Positions 35,676 to 46,376 are shown, counted from the first letter of the stretch. The stretch: DNA of 64,000 bases from an uncultured Flavobacterium sp. (GCF_946478785.1 NZ_CAMLDD010000014.1:1-64000); one strand, 5' to 3'. Notes: generated by a model not told the origin, from the letters alone. Numbers and translations: made by a program.

Positions 35676-36854
35676 ATGAAACCAGACCTATTTCAAGCTC
35701 CCGATTATTACAATTTAGACGATTTGTTGACAGAAGAACACAAATTGGTTCGTGAATCGGCACGTGCATGGGTAAAAAGAGAAGTTTCTCCTATCATTGA
35801 AGAATATGCTCAAAAAGCAGAATTTCCAAAGCAAATCATAAAAGGTCTTGGAGAAATTGGTGGTTTCGGTCCCTATATTCCTGTAGAATATGGCGGAGCA
35901 GGATTAGACCAAATTTCATACGGTCTGATCATGCAGGAAATAGAACGTGGAGATTCTGGTGTTAGATCTACCTCATCCGTTCAGTCATCTTTGGTAATGT
36001 ATCCTATCTGGAAATACGGAAATGAAGAACAAAGAATGAAATACCTTCCAAAATTGGCTACAGGAGAATTCATGGGCTGTTTTGGATTAACTGAACCTGA
36101 CCACGGTTCTGATCCGGGAAGCATGATTACCAATTTTAAAGATATGGGAGATCATTATCTTTTAAATGGTGCCAAAATGTGGATTTCAAACGCACCTTTT
36201 GCAGATATTGCTGTAGTGTGGGCCAAGGATGAATCAGGAAGAATACACGGATTAATTGTAGAACGCGGTATGGAAGGTTTTACAACTCCGGAAACACATA
36301 ATAAATGGTCGCTTCGTGCATCATCAACCGGTGAATTAATTTTTGACAATGTAAAAGTTCCTAAAGAAAACCTACTTCCTAATAAATCCGGATTGGGAGC
36401 ACCGCTTGGCTGTTTAGATTCGGCACGTTACGGGATTGCCTGGGGAGCGATTGGTGCTGCAATGGATTGTTATGATACGGCTTTACGATATGCTAAAGAA
36501 AGAATTCAGTTTGGTAAACCTATTGGAGGAACTCAGTTGCAGCAAAAGAAATTAGCCGAAATGATTACCGAAATAACGAAAGCACAATTATTGACCTGGC
36601 GTTTGGGCGTTTTAAGAAACGAAGGAAAAGCAACAACTGCACAAATCTCTATGGCAAAACGTAATAATGTTGATATGGCGATTCATATTGCTCGAGAAGC
36701 CAGACAAATGTTAGGAGGAATGGGAATTACAGGCGAATATTCGATAATGCGACACATGATGAATCTCGAAAGTGTAATTACTTACGAAGGCACACATGAT
36801 ATTCACTTATTGATAACGGGAATGGATGTCACCGGAATTTCAGCATTCAAATAA
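35676..36854 (+). CDS. Acyl-CoA dehydrogenase, glutaryl-CoA dehydrogenase-like
   Basis: A 392-residue FAD flavoprotein. Family motifs are CFGLTEPDHGSDPGSM for FAD and substrate, WISNAPFADIAVVWA, and RQMLGGMGITGEY. The catalytic glutamate lies in ITYEGTHDIHLLITG, at the position used by glutaryl-CoA and isovaleryl-CoA enzymes. ARYGIAWGAIGAA is characteristic of glutaryl-CoA dehydrogenase, which decarboxylates glutaryl-CoA to crotonyl-CoA in lysine and tryptophan breakdown. The subgroup is inferred from sequence resemblance. It is monocistronic, with a terminator. Confidence 0.9.
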   Translation: MKPDLFQAPDYYNLDDLLTEEHKLVRESARAWVKREVSPIIEEYAQKAEFPKQIIKGLGEIGGFGPYIPVEYGGAGLDQISYGLIMQEIERGDSGVRSTSSVQSSLVMYPIWKYGNEEQRMKYLPKLATGEFMGCFGLTEPDHGSDPGSMITNFKDMGDHYLLNGAKMWISNAPFADIAVVWAKDESGRIHGLIVERGMEGFTTPETHNKWSLRASSTGELIFDNVKVPKENLLPNKSGLGAPLGCLDSARYGIAWGAIGAAMDCYDTALRYAKERIQFGKPIGGTQLQQKKLAEMITEITKAQLLTWRLGVLRNEGKATTAQISMAKRNNVDMAIHIAREARQMLGGMGITGEYSIMRHMMNLESVITYEGTHDIHLLITGMDVTGISAFK

Positions 36855-36890
36855 AAGGGTGCTCTATTAAAATATATTGAAAATCAATGC

Positions 36891-36920
36891 AAAAAGCTTC
36901 TTCTAATCGGGAAGCTTTTT
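36891..36920 (+). terminator. Terminator of the acyl-CoA dehydrogenase gene
   Basis: The arms aaaaagcttc and gaagcttttt (36891-36900 with 36911-36920) enclose a 10-base loop; T-rich sequence follows. Confidence 0.75.
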
Positions 36921-36945
36921 TATATTTACCAAAAATACCACCTTT

Positions 36946-37728
36946 ATGAATATTGAAACCATCAACAATCGCATTCAGCCTCAAAAGGATGTGCTTTTGC
37001 AACATTCTTTGTACAATAAAATTCAAAGCATTGATGACTTACACCGTTTTTTAGAAAGTCATGTTTTTGCAGTTTGGGACTTTATGTCATTATTAAAGGC
37101 TTTGCAGGCTAAACTTACCTGCACCACTACACCCTGGTTTCCAACAAAAAATCCTGAAACCAGATATTTAATCAACGAAATTGTTCTTGCTGAAGAAACG
37201 GACCTGACTATTGACGGAAGAAGACAAAGTCATTACGAAATGTATCTTGAGGCAATGGAAGATTGTGGTGCAGATACTACAGGAATCAAGAAATTTTTAT
37301 CTGAAGTAAATTCGCTGCATAATATTTTTGTTGCCATAAAACAAAGTTCATTGCATTCGGATATCAAATCATTTCTGGATTTCACCTTTCGAGTTATTGA
37401 ACAAGGGAAACCACATGAAATTGCTGCTGCGTTTACCTTTGGGAGAGAAGATTTGATTCCGGGTATGTTTACTGAAATCCTGAAAAACTTTCAAAAAAAC
37501 CTACCTGAAACTGATTTAAGCAAATTGCTTTATTATTTTGAAAGACATATTGAATTGGATGCAGATGAGCACGGACCAATGGCGATGCAAATGATTACGG
37601 ATTTATGCGAAGACGATGCTCAAAAATGGTCAGATGTTGAAGAAATTTCGATTCTTGCCTTAGAAAAACGTATAGGTCTTTGGAATGCCATTGAAGAAGA
37701 AATTGCGATGAAAGCCGAAATGGTTTAA
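36946..37728 (+). CDS. DUF3050 domain protein, haem oxygenase-like fold
   Basis: A 260-residue helical protein of the DUF3050 family. Characteristic stretches are LLQHSLYNKIQSIDDLHRFLESHVFAVWDFMSLLK, WFPTKNPETRYLINEIVLAEETD and HIELDADEHGPMAMQMI. Conserved His, Glu and Asp residues spread over the helices are of the type that bind di-iron in haem-oxygenase-like oxidases. Function is unknown; an oxidase activity is conjecture. No linked genes give a clue. Confidence 0.85.
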   Translation: MNIETINNRIQPQKDVLLQHSLYNKIQSIDDLHRFLESHVFAVWDFMSLLKALQAKLTCTTTPWFPTKNPETRYLINEIVLAEETDLTIDGRRQSHYEMYLEAMEDCGADTTGIKKFLSEVNSLHNIFVAIKQSSLHSDIKSFLDFTFRVIEQGKPHEIAAAFTFGREDLIPGMFTEILKNFQKNLPETDLSKLLYYFERHIELDADEHGPMAMQMITDLCEDDAQKWSDVEEISILALEKRIGLWNAIEEEIAMKAEMV

Positions 37729-37795
37729 AACCATAATTACTTTTTTAACGTAACTATTTGTTTAGAAATGATGCAAAATCTAATTTATTCAAATT

Positions 37796-38572
37796 ATGAA
37801 ACCACAGTTCAAACAAATAGTTATCGTTTTACTTTCAATATTGCTTTTGAGCTGCAGTACTGAAGAAACACCTTCAGAAACGGCAGTTACACCTGAGCCA
37901 GTTATTCCTCCAACAACAGTTCCGAATTCGGAAGTTCCAACCGGACCAATTGCTAAATCGATAAATTATTTAGCATTAGGCGACAGTTATACTATTGGGC
38001 AAAGTGTATGCGAAACCTGCAGATTTCCTGAACAGCTTAAAACAAGTTTAAAAAATTTTTATACGCAAACCAACTTTTCATTAAAAGTAATTGCTACAAC
38101 AGGCTGGACAACAACAAATTTAATTTCAGCAATAAATTCCCAAAAACCCGAATCAAATTATGATTTGGTAACTTTATTAATTGGCGTCAACAACCAATAT
38201 CAAGGCAGGGATTTTTCGCTGTATGAAAAAGAGTTTCCTGAGTTAGCAACAAAAGCAATTTCGCTGGCCAAAGGCGATAAAAAAAATGTGATTGTAGTTT
38301 CTATTCCTGATTATGCTTACACTTCTTTTGCAAAAAACTTAAGTGAAACCCAAAGGGCAAAAATATCCACTGAAATAAACCAATACAATGCCTTTGCCGA
38401 GAATTACTGCAAAGTAAATGACATCGTTTTTGTTGGCATTACTGATATTACCAAACAAGGACTCAGCAATCCTAATTTAGTCGCTCCTGATGGCTTACAT
38501 CCTTCTGAATCTGCTTATATGTTGTTTGTGGAGCGCATTTTACCTAAAGCTAAAGTGGCGTTGCAGGATTAA
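37796..38572 (+). CDS. SGNH/GDSL hydrolase lipoprotein
   Basis: A 258-residue lipoprotein esterase. The signal peptide ends in a lipobox (ILLLSCS) with the lipidated cysteine near residue 20, then a Pro/Thr-rich linker up to about residue 52. The SGNH blocks are visible: LALGDSYTIGQ with the catalytic serine, GWTTTNLI, LIGVNNQYQGR with the oxyanion Asn, and DGLHPSESAY with the Asp-His dyad. It is probably membrane-anchored and acts on esters of lipids or carbohydrates. It is convergent with the PUL regulator gene. Confidence 0.9.
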   Translation: MKPQFKQIVIVLLSILLLSCSTEETPSETAVTPEPVIPPTTVPNSEVPTGPIAKSINYLALGDSYTIGQSVCETCRFPEQLKTSLKNFYTQTNFSLKVIATTGWTTTNLISAINSQKPESNYDLVTLLIGVNNQYQGRDFSLYEKEFPELATKAISLAKGDKKNVIVVSIPDYAYTSFAKNLSETQRAKISTEINQYNAFAENYCKVNDIVFVGITDITKQGLSNPNLVAPDGLHPSESAYMLFVERILPKAKVALQD

Positions 38573-38640
38573 AAAAATGCTATTGAAACCTAACATACAT
38601 CTTCCGGTCCTAACTAAGACGAGAAACAGTTATTTCTTAC

Positions 38641-41559
38641 TTATGATAGCGTATCTGCTTCTTTGGCTATGTTTTCCAAAAAAATGACAAAGTTATCTTC
38701 ATGGGCAACTTCGAGCTTCTTCCTGATGCGGTAACGAGCATTCTCTACTCCTCGAAGCGAAATATTAAGCAAAGGAGATATCTCTTTGTTGGCAAGATTC
38801 ATCTTTACAAACGCACAGAGTCTAAGCTCTCTTTTGGTAAGGGTTGGGTTAAGTTTTTTGAGTTCCTCAAAGAAGTTGTGGTGCACCTTTTCGAAATTCA
38901 CGTCAAAAACCTCAAGGTATTCCTCCCCAATTTTATGACTGTTAAGCTTTTGAAAGATTTGCAGAATCTTCTTCCTTGAATCGTCATTTTTAACATAATC
39001 CTTCAGTTCTTTTAGGTCAGTAGTTAACTCATTAAAGATATCTTTTTTCTTGATGAGGAGCATTGTATAGTTGGCCAGTTCCTTGCTGTTGTTAAGCACT
39101 TCTTCCTGCAGTATTGTGCGGTCTTTGTTTATCTGTTCTTTATCCCGCAGCAATCTTAGCTGCTCCAGCTCAAGTTCCAGAAGTTTTTTAGCCTTTAAGG
39201 CCTCAGTTTTTGCTTTCTGATGCTTAATTTCAGTTCTTCGCTTAACAAATCTTACCATCATCATAACAAGCAATATGGCCATGATGACGTATAATATGTA
39301 TGCAACATTAGTCTGATACCATTTGGGCAGGATGATAAAATGATAGGAAGCTTCATGACCTTTAAGTCCAGTCGTGTTTTGGCTGCGTACTTTAAAAGTA
39401 TAGCTTCCAGGTCTTAAATGGGTATATTCCTTATAAGGTATCTTTTGCCATGGAGACCAGTAATTGTCTACATTTTCTAACATATAACTGTATTGTACTT
39501 CTGTGCCGTGTGTCATTTTTGGAACAGCGAACTCAAAACGAAGTATATCAGTCTGATTGGGCAGCACTTCAGGGTCGTTTTTTTTGTTGTCAAGCGGAAG
39601 AAGGCTCATTACCTGATCCTGAGAGTATAATATTTGCGTTATTGTTGTATTTACCCCGGCACTTGAGCCTGGAGTTGCAATGGTGTATAAAAATAACCCA
39701 TTGGTTGTACCAAAGAGCACATGATTGCCAGAAAGGTTGGTAATACTTTCCATGCCCCGATTAAAACTTCCCTTAAGGTTCAGAAAAAGGTCTTTATGCA
39801 ATTCGGGTTTTTTCGTGCCAGTATAAAAGTATCCAGCCTCATCATCCTGCACAAACCAAGTTTTGTCTCCAGACTGAATGAGCTTACGTGTATTTTTCAT
39901 TGGATCCAGAATTGAATTCAGCTTGGCATGGGCAACAAACCTATTCTTTGTTTGGTCAAAGCGGTAAACACCTGTATTAGTGGTAAAAACAATCTCATTA
40001 TTCCAACGAGTCACATTTACATTGAAAGAAGATTGAAGCCCGTTTTTATTAGTGTAATGATCAACCGAACTCACACGTGTGTAAGAAGGGTTAATACGTA
40101 TCCTGAATACTCCCTTATATCCGTGGCAAACCCAATAACTGTAGGGATCGTCAGCAGGCATAATATCCCTGGCAGATTCATCAAAGCCAGTCAGCTTTTC
40201 GTGCAGAATCCATTGTCCTCCTTTTTTCTCAAGCAGGTATAGACCGTTGTAATGGGAAGCCAGATAAAAATGAGGCCGGCTTTTGATGGGGGTTACTTTC
40301 CAAAAACCGTTAACGTCTCCAATTTTTTCAGCATTACCCTTCTCTATCCTGAAGAGCCCGCTGTCATGACTGACAATTATGTCTCCCTCCAACTGACGTA
40401 TCGACCATGCCTGTCCATGCAAGTTGGGCACCCTTTTAAAATCATATCCTGACAACAAATTTTTGTTGTCAAAGTAGGAATAATAAACTCCCTGATTCGT
40501 TGTAATATGAATTTGATTTTTAAAAACAAGTGCATCGTAAACAGACGCCTTGTTGAAGAGATACGTATAGGGCGACATAAAATCGACATAAGTAATACCA
40601 TTATTTTGCAGCACCCAAATATTGCCGTCATCTGCCAGGTGCAGCCTGTGTATAACTGCCTGCTGAAGATTTTGAAAAAGCGCGGGGCTGTCTATGACTT
40701 TACCTCTGCTGTTGGTTGTGATAATTTTGGAACTCAGTGTACCAATAAAGAGATCTCCATTGGGATATTTTATGACTGAAGACACATAATCATGCTGGCG
40801 TTTGCTGAAAATATTGTTAAGCAGCTGAAGCTTACCCGATCCGGCATTACCCTGATAAATACTACCATGCTTTGTAATGATCATTATCGAACCACGCAAA
40901 TTACCTGGTAAAATAGAGACAATTTCCTCGTTATTATACTGTTCCCGTGCAAAAGCGAGAAGAGGTTCTTTGTCTTGTGGCCCCATCTTAAGCAATCCAT
41001 AATTAAAATCCTGAATATAATAATCCTCGCCTATAAGATTTGAATAAATAAACGATGTATTTGCCGGAATACGTGTACTAGTCTTATTTGCAATTATTAT
41101 AAGTTCATTAAAAGAGCGACAAAACACTCTGGAACCGATAGCTTTTATATCCCAGATATTTTCTAAATTTTTGTCTTGCAGCTCTAAATCTTCGATAAGG
41201 GATTTATAGAAGTAGCGTCCGTTCTTGTTTTTCTGAAGTGTACCTATCTCGTTATATCCACCTGCATAGATTATCCCTTTAGAATCAATTTCAAGACTTC
41301 TTACTGATGAATTATTTAGGAAAGCCAGCTTTTGCCAGTGTTCCCCGTCAAATATAAGTATCCCGTCATTATTCCCAAAAAAAACAGTGCCGTCTTTGGC
41401 TATGCATACTGCCCAAAATTGAGCATCCGCATTGAAATCATTTCTACTATATGGGGTCAATTTTCCTGAAAGCTTTAAATAATTTGGCTGTAAAGTTTGA
41501 GCCAACAAGTAATTATGCAAAAAAAGTAGTGAGAAAATATAGATAAAGCTTTTTTTCAT
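38641..41559 (-). CDS. Propeller/YYY-domain membrane-spanning HTH regulator of the PUL
   Basis: A 972-residue SusR-like sensor. Signal peptide (1-20), then a periplasmic two-component-regulator beta-propeller (about 40-650) and a triple-tyrosine (YYY) domain (about 680-755; YSYMLENVDNYWSPWQKI). One transmembrane helix follows (ILYVIMAILLVMMMVRFV, about 765-782), then a coiled coil and a C-terminal HTH (about 900-972; LTKRELRLCAFVKMNLANKEIS). No kinase domain is present, so it should bind DNA directly on sensing sugar. It is divergent from susC, the usual arrangement for a regulator of an adjacent glycan-uptake operon. The ligand is unknown, presumably the oligosaccharide released by the GH30 enzymes. 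Confidence 0.9.
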   Translation of the reverse strand: MKKSFIYIFSLLFLHNYLLAQTLQPNYLKLSGKLTPYSRNDFNADAQFWAVCIAKDGTVFFGNNDGILIFDGEHWQKLAFLNNSSVRSLEIDSKGIIYAGGYNEIGTLQKNKNGRYFYKSLIEDLELQDKNLENIWDIKAIGSRVFCRSFNELIIIANKTSTRIPANTSFIYSNLIGEDYYIQDFNYGLLKMGPQDKEPLLAFAREQYNNEEIVSILPGNLRGSIMIITKHGSIYQGNAGSGKLQLLNNIFSKRQHDYVSSVIKYPNGDLFIGTLSSKIITTNSRGKVIDSPALFQNLQQAVIHRLHLADDGNIWVLQNNGITYVDFMSPYTYLFNKASVYDALVFKNQIHITTNQGVYYSYFDNKNLLSGYDFKRVPNLHGQAWSIRQLEGDIIVSHDSGLFRIEKGNAEKIGDVNGFWKVTPIKSRPHFYLASHYNGLYLLEKKGGQWILHEKLTGFDESARDIMPADDPYSYWVCHGYKGVFRIRINPSYTRVSSVDHYTNKNGLQSSFNVNVTRWNNEIVFTTNTGVYRFDQTKNRFVAHAKLNSILDPMKNTRKLIQSGDKTWFVQDDEAGYFYTGTKKPELHKDLFLNLKGSFNRGMESITNLSGNHVLFGTTNGLFLYTIATPGSSAGVNTTITQILYSQDQVMSLLPLDNKKNDPEVLPNQTDILRFEFAVPKMTHGTEVQYSYMLENVDNYWSPWQKIPYKEYTHLRPGSYTFKVRSQNTTGLKGHEASYHFIILPKWYQTNVAYILYVIMAILLVMMMVRFVKRRTEIKHQKAKTEALKAKKLLELELEQLRLLRDKEQINKDRTILQEEVLNNSKELANYTMLLIKKKDIFNELTTDLKELKDYVKNDDSRKKILQIFQKLNSHKIGEEYLEVFDVNFEKVHHNFFEELKKLNPTLTKRELRLCAFVKMNLANKEISPLLNISLRGVENARYRIRKKLEVAHEDNFVIFLENIAKEADTLS

Positions 41560-41947
41560 GCTGATTGTTAAATCTTTATTAAAGAGATCTTAATTAAAAG
41601 GGAGTGAAAACGATTAAATTTTGTTAAATAAACTATTTTCACACGGTTACTATTGAACAAAACTACTCATTTTTTTAAATCATATCTAGTTATAGAACAA
41701 TTTATTATAAAAAAAAAGTAATTATATGAGAGTACGTTTTTTACATAGGAGTATGCAAAGTGTATGATGTTTTTTAATTGTTAAATTTCATAATAATAAT
41801 TTGGCAAAATCAAAATTTGAACCGAAAACGATTTTCGTTTTTTCAATTTTCTCATACAAAAGTATCTTTAAACAGTATAGCAAAATTGATCAAACAGTAT
41901 GGTTTTCAATATTTAAACTATCGATCTAACCTTAATTCAACATTCTT
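41560..41947. other. Divergent control region of the PUL
   Basis: 388 bases between the regulator gene and susC, strongly AT-rich. TAGTTTTG at 41658-41665 (minus strand) is a possible -7 box for the regulator. I see no clear promoter for susC and no long inverted repeat that could be called the regulator's operator. Confidence 0.5.
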
Positions 41948-44869
41948 ATGCGATTTAAAAATTATTTAAATTTAATGTTACTGTGCTTTACAGCAGCTGC
42001 TTTTGCCCAGGTAAAAGGAAATGTCAGCGACGCAGGTACAGGCATGAACCTGCCGGGAGTAAATATCCTCTTAAAGGGTTCTATGACCAGTACATCTACC
42101 GGCTTTGATGGGGATTTTACCATTAATGCAAAACCTGGTGATATCCTGGTTTTTTCCTTCTTAGGTTATGCTTCTCAGGAGGTAACGGCTTCATCAAATA
42201 TGAAAGTAAGCCTTAAAGAAGACGCACAAATGCTTCAGGAAATTGTTGTAGTAGGTTATGGAGCCCAGAAAAAACAAAACATTACAGGTGCTGTAGCAGT
42301 TGTGGATGGCAAGAAATTCCAAAACCGCTCCAATAGCCAGGTTTCAAGTCTTTTACAGGGACAGACTGCGGGTGTACAGGTAACCTCTAACAGCGGAAAG
42401 CCAAACGGAGGATTTAGCGTAAGAATACGCGGTACATCTTCAATTTCTGCAGGCAGCGATCCTATTTACGTTATTGATGGCGTAATAACATCAGATACAA
42501 GGGCTTTAAACCCCGCAGATATTGAGAATATGTCCATTCTTAAAGATGCTTCTTCTGCTGCAATTTATGGTTCTCAGGGTAGTAATGGAGTCGTTATCAT
42601 AACTACAAAACAAGGAAAAACGGATAAACCGCTCCTTACTTATGAAACTTATGTAGGCTTTCAGACTGTTTGGAAAAAGATTGATGTACTTGACAGGGAT
42701 CAGTACCGAGACCTTCAGGAAGACAGAGGCCTGAATACTGACTGGAATCTCTACAATAACAATACAGACTGGCAGGATGAAATATTCAGAACAGGATTCT
42801 CTAATAGCCACCAAGTTTCACTTTCAGGAAAAAGCAACAAAACATCTTATTATATATCTGGTGGTGCTGTAAGTCAGGAAGGTGCTGTAAGAAGTTCTGA
42901 AATGGACAGAAAAACATTCAAAGTCAATCTTTCACAGGAAGTTACTAATTGGCTGAAAATTGGAACAAACTTTAATTATGTTGACTATACCGACGTTGAT
43001 GTTACCGATAATTCAGGAGTTGGAAGCGGAGGTGTAATACTTGGAGTCCTGAATACACCACAAAATATTGGTATTTATAATGAGGATGGAACCTTTACAA
43101 GCAATCCTTTTCAAAACTGGGAAAATCCATATTCCAATACTGACGGGGCGCAAAGACAATATAGAAATCAACGTGTGTTTGGTAATATTTATGCTGAATT
43201 TAAACTTCTTAAGGGACTTACCTTCAGGACAGCCCTTAATGTAGACCATAATAATACTGCCTACGATTATTTCCTTGATCCATACAGAACAAGCTACGGA
43301 AGAGCTATGAAGGGAATCAGTCGATATAACACAAGCCGCTACAACTACCATATGTATGAAAACACATTAAACTATAAACTTACAACAGGCAGACATTCAA
43401 TTGAGGCACTTGCGGGTAGCGTATATCAAAAATCATTATGGGAAAACGCTGACATTGAGACAAGAGGATTCGCAGGGGATGGTGTAACTACACCAAATGC
43501 AGGGGCAACAATTGCAACTGCAACTGCAAGAAAAGATGAAAAATACAACTCTTCCTTTATATCGAGAGTCAATTACTCTTTTGCTGATAAATATTTGTTA
43601 ACGGCCAACTTCAGGGCAGATGGTTCAAGTGCTTTTGGTCCTAATAAAAAATGGGGATATTTCCCATCAGTTTCTGCAGGATGGAGAATATCCAATGAGG
43701 AATTCTTTAGCAATGTAGAATCAATCAACGAGCTTAAGTTTAGAGCCGGTTGGGGTCTTGCAGGTAATGACAATATAGGTAACTATGCCTGGTACCAAAG
43801 AGTCACTCCTGGATCAAACTATCCAATTGGCGGAAGTATATTACCGGGCAACTATCCTGCCTCTATTCAGAATAGTGACCTTAAGTGGGAAGCTTCAGAG
43901 CAGCTTAACATTGGTATTGATATTGCTCTTTTCAACAATAAAGTGCGTTTTAGTGCAGATGCTTACAAAAAAACAAGTAATGACCTTTTATTAAATGTTC
44001 CTCTTCCACGAACTTCAGGGTTCCCAGAAATTCCCAGAAATGCTGGTGAACTTGTAAACAAAGGTTTAGAGTTCCAACTTACAACTGTAAACTTTGACCG
44101 TGATGATATTAAATGGAGTACAGACTTTAATATTTCTTTCAACCGAAATGAGGTTACTAACCTTGTTAACCAGGAAATTAATGCCGGTGGTGTTGCTTCA
44201 AGAGGTGATGCAGTTCTTATAGAAGAAGGCCAGTCGTTAGGCCGGTTTTTTGGATACCAGTGGGGCGGCGTAGATCCCGCTACCGGTAACGTATACTATA
44301 TAGACGCTGATGGAGGTTCAACTTTTGCTCCGACTGAGAATGATAAAAGAATAATAGGAAATGCGAATCCCGATTTTATCTATGGCTTCACAAACAACAT
44401 AAGCTATAAAAATATCAGCCTAAATATTTTCTTTCAGGGTACTCAGGGTAATGACATCTTAAATGCTTCACGTTTTGATACCGAGAGTATGATTGATGCA
44501 AGAAACCAGACGACAGCTGTGCTTGATCGCTGGCAAGCTCCCGGGGACATTACCAATGTACCGAAGGTAACTACTAATGGAAGCACTGATAACTCAAGAA
44601 TATCTTCACATTATATAGAAAACGGTTCTTATTTAAGACTTAAATCACTAACAATTGGATATGATTTATCTAAAAATATCCTTGACAGGATTGGTCTAAG
44701 CGCGCTTAAATTATATGCGACCGGAGAGAACCTTTTCACAATTACTGATTATTCAGGTTTCGATCCAGAGGTTAACTTTGGAGGTAACAGTAACACAGTA
44801 ATGGGTATCGATTATGGTACATATCCTCAAACTAGAAATATTATATTTGGTATAAGGGCTTCACTTTAA
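41948..44869 (+). CDS. SusC/RagA-type TonB-linked outer-membrane transporter
   Basis: A 973-residue glycan importer. Signal peptide MRFKNYLNLMLLCFTAAAFA precedes a carboxypeptidase-regulatory-like domain (about 22-95; VKGNVSDAGTGMNLPGVNILLKG). The SusC hallmark EIVVVGYGAQKKQNITGAV follows, then the plug (VRIRGTSSISAGSDPIYVIDG) and a barrel ending in IIFGIRASL. With the SusD lipoprotein encoded 4 bp downstream it should form the pedal-bin complex that imports oligosaccharides. The GH30 genes in the operon suggest a beta-glucan. It is the first gene of the operon. Confidence 0.95.
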   Translation: MRFKNYLNLMLLCFTAAAFAQVKGNVSDAGTGMNLPGVNILLKGSMTSTSTGFDGDFTINAKPGDILVFSFLGYASQEVTASSNMKVSLKEDAQMLQEIVVVGYGAQKKQNITGAVAVVDGKKFQNRSNSQVSSLLQGQTAGVQVTSNSGKPNGGFSVRIRGTSSISAGSDPIYVIDGVITSDTRALNPADIENMSILKDASSAAIYGSQGSNGVVIITTKQGKTDKPLLTYETYVGFQTVWKKIDVLDRDQYRDLQEDRGLNTDWNLYNNNTDWQDEIFRTGFSNSHQVSLSGKSNKTSYYISGGAVSQEGAVRSSEMDRKTFKVNLSQEVTNWLKIGTNFNYVDYTDVDVTDNSGVGSGGVILGVLNTPQNIGIYNEDGTFTSNPFQNWENPYSNTDGAQRQYRNQRVFGNIYAEFKLLKGLTFRTALNVDHNNTAYDYFLDPYRTSYGRAMKGISRYNTSRYNYHMYENTLNYKLTTGRHSIEALAGSVYQKSLWENADIETRGFAGDGVTTPNAGATIATATARKDEKYNSSFISRVNYSFADKYLLTANFRADGSSAFGPNKKWGYFPSVSAGWRISNEEFFSNVESINELKFRAGWGLAGNDNIGNYAWYQRVTPGSNYPIGGSILPGNYPASIQNSDLKWEASEQLNIGIDIALFNNKVRFSADAYKKTSNDLLLNVPLPRTSGFPEIPRNAGELVNKGLEFQLTTVNFDRDDIKWSTDFNISFNRNEVTNLVNQEINAGGVASRGDAVLIEEGQSLGRFFGYQWGGVDPATGNVYYIDADGGSTFAPTENDKRIIGNANPDFIYGFTNNISYKNISLNIFFQGTQGNDILNASRFDTESMIDARNQTTAVLDRWQAPGDITNVPKVTTNGSTDNSRISSHYIENGSYLRLKSLTIGYDLSKNILDRIGLSALKLYATGENLFTITDYSGFDPEVNFGGNSNTVMGIDYGTYPQTRNIIFGIRASL

Positions 44870-44873
44870 AAAA

Positions 44874-46376
44874 ATGATTATGAAAATTCTTAAAAATAAA
44901 AAAATTATTTCAGCTTTGTTGCTGGCAGTCCTAATGCTTGCTTCATGCGATGAAAATCTAGATACAGTGCCAATCTCTGACGGCGTGGCGCAAAATTCTT
45001 ATGAAACCGGAGATCAGCTTGAGGCTGCATTAACAGGTGTTTATGAGTCTTTTCAGGGTAATGATTATTATGTATGGGATCATGTAATATTTTCAGATGT
45101 CCGTTCTGATAATCACTATGCTGGTGGAGATAATCCAATGATTTTCCAGATTGATGCGATAAATATAGTGCCTACTAACGACAGGGTATATAATGCATGG
45201 TCAGCGATATACAATGCCATAGCAAAAGCTAATGTGGTTATTGAGCAGGCTCCAAATGTACAAAGAATGCTTACTGACCAAAGAAGGGAACAGATAATCG
45301 GCGAAGCTTATTTTTTAAGAGCTTATCACTATTTTAGTCTTGTTAGGCTTTTTGGCGGAGTACCATTAGTGCTTGAAAGCGTAAAATCTGGTGACCCTGC
45401 GGTAGTAAATGTGTTCAGAAGTACTGAAGAGGAAACTTACGCACAAATTATTGCTGACCTGAAATTTGCAGCCGATAAGCTTCCTGATACATATGGTGGC
45501 GATGCTTCTGTAAATAAAGCACGTGCGACTAAGGGTGCTGCTCACGCATTACTTAGTAAAGCCTTTGCACAGCAGCCAACAGCTGACTGGGATGAAGTTG
45601 TAAAATATGCCAATCTTGTGCTAACAAGCCCGGCTGGTTATACACTTGCAGGAAGCTACTCTGATCTTTTTGACGGAGCGCATTATAACAATAGCGAATC
45701 TATTTTAGAGATACAATATCTGGGAGGTAATGAAGGTTCCTGGGCTCCGCAAATGCAGCTTCCACAATCTGTAAGCGGGGATTCATGGAGAAAATTTACC
45801 ACTCCATCTCATAATCTTGTCAATGCCTATGATGCTGAAGGAGATGTTGAACGTAAAAATGCTGTCATTCTTTTTGAAAATGCACCTTGGGTTGATGAAT
45901 ATTGGGGCAATTCAGGAGGAAGTTCTATTCCATTTGCTTATAAATGGAAAAATGCAATGGGATGGCAGAGTTCCGATCATGTTTACCTTCTTCGTTTAGC
46001 GGATATTATTCTTCTAAAAGCCGAAGCACTTAACGAATTGGGGCAATCTGGTGCTGCTGCAGACGAAGTTGATAAAATAAGGCTGAGGGTTAATCTTGAC
46101 ATACTTCCTGCTAATGTAAGAGCATCTCAAGATCTAATGAAAACTGCTATTCTTAACGAAAGAAGACTTGAACTTGCACAAGAAGCACACCGCTGGGACG
46201 ACCTTGTAAGAAATGATGTTGCAGTAGAAACCATGAATGCAGTTCAGGATATCGATCTTAGATCTGGCAGCTCGGTAAACTATAAGATGGAAGATCATGA
46301 AGTATTCCTTCCTATACCTCAAAGAGAGCGTAACAGAAACCCTAACCTTGGACAGACTTTAGGTTATCCACAATAA
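44874..46376 (+). CDS. SusD/RagB-type glycan-binding lipoprotein
   Basis: A 500-residue surface lipoprotein that binds the glycan and lids the SusC pore. The lipobox is LMLASCDEN near residue 25 from the ATG at 44874; a second ATG at 44880 is equally plausible. TPR-like helices include GEAYFLRAYHYFSLVRLFGGVPLV, the family signature, and the C-terminal part has EEVFLPIPQRE-like LPIPQRERNRNPNLGQTLGY. The 4-bp gap from susC implies translational coupling. It is followed 17 bp later by the first GH30 gene. Confidence 0.94.
   Translation: MIMKILKNKKIISALLLAVLMLASCDENLDTVPISDGVAQNSYETGDQLEAALTGVYESFQGNDYYVWDHVIFSDVRSDNHYAGGDNPMIFQIDAINIVPTNDRVYNAWSAIYNAIAKANVVIEQAPNVQRMLTDQRREQIIGEAYFLRAYHYFSLVRLFGGVPLVLESVKSGDPAVVNVFRSTEEETYAQIIADLKFAADKLPDTYGGDASVNKARATKGAAHALLSKAFAQQPTADWDEVVKYANLVLTSPAGYTLAGSYSDLFDGAHYNNSESILEIQYLGGNEGSWAPQMQLPQSVSGDSWRKFTTPSHNLVNAYDAEGDVERKNAVILFENAPWVDEYWGNSGGSSIPFAYKWKNAMGWQSSDHVYLLRLADIILLKAEALNELGQSGAAADEVDKIRLRVNLDILPANVRASQDLMKTAILNERRLELAQEAHRWDDLVRNDVAVETMNAVQDIDLRSGSSVNYKMEDHEVFLPIPQRERNRNPNLGQTLGYPQ

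Noticed and set aside
39450..40779. Several ORFs antisense to the PUL regulator
   Set aside because: They lie opposite conserved propeller coding sequence and overlap one another; none shows a family motif.
41560..41947. Operator for the PUL regulator
   Set aside because: The gap has many short AT-rich inverted words, but none is long or positioned well enough to name as a binding site.
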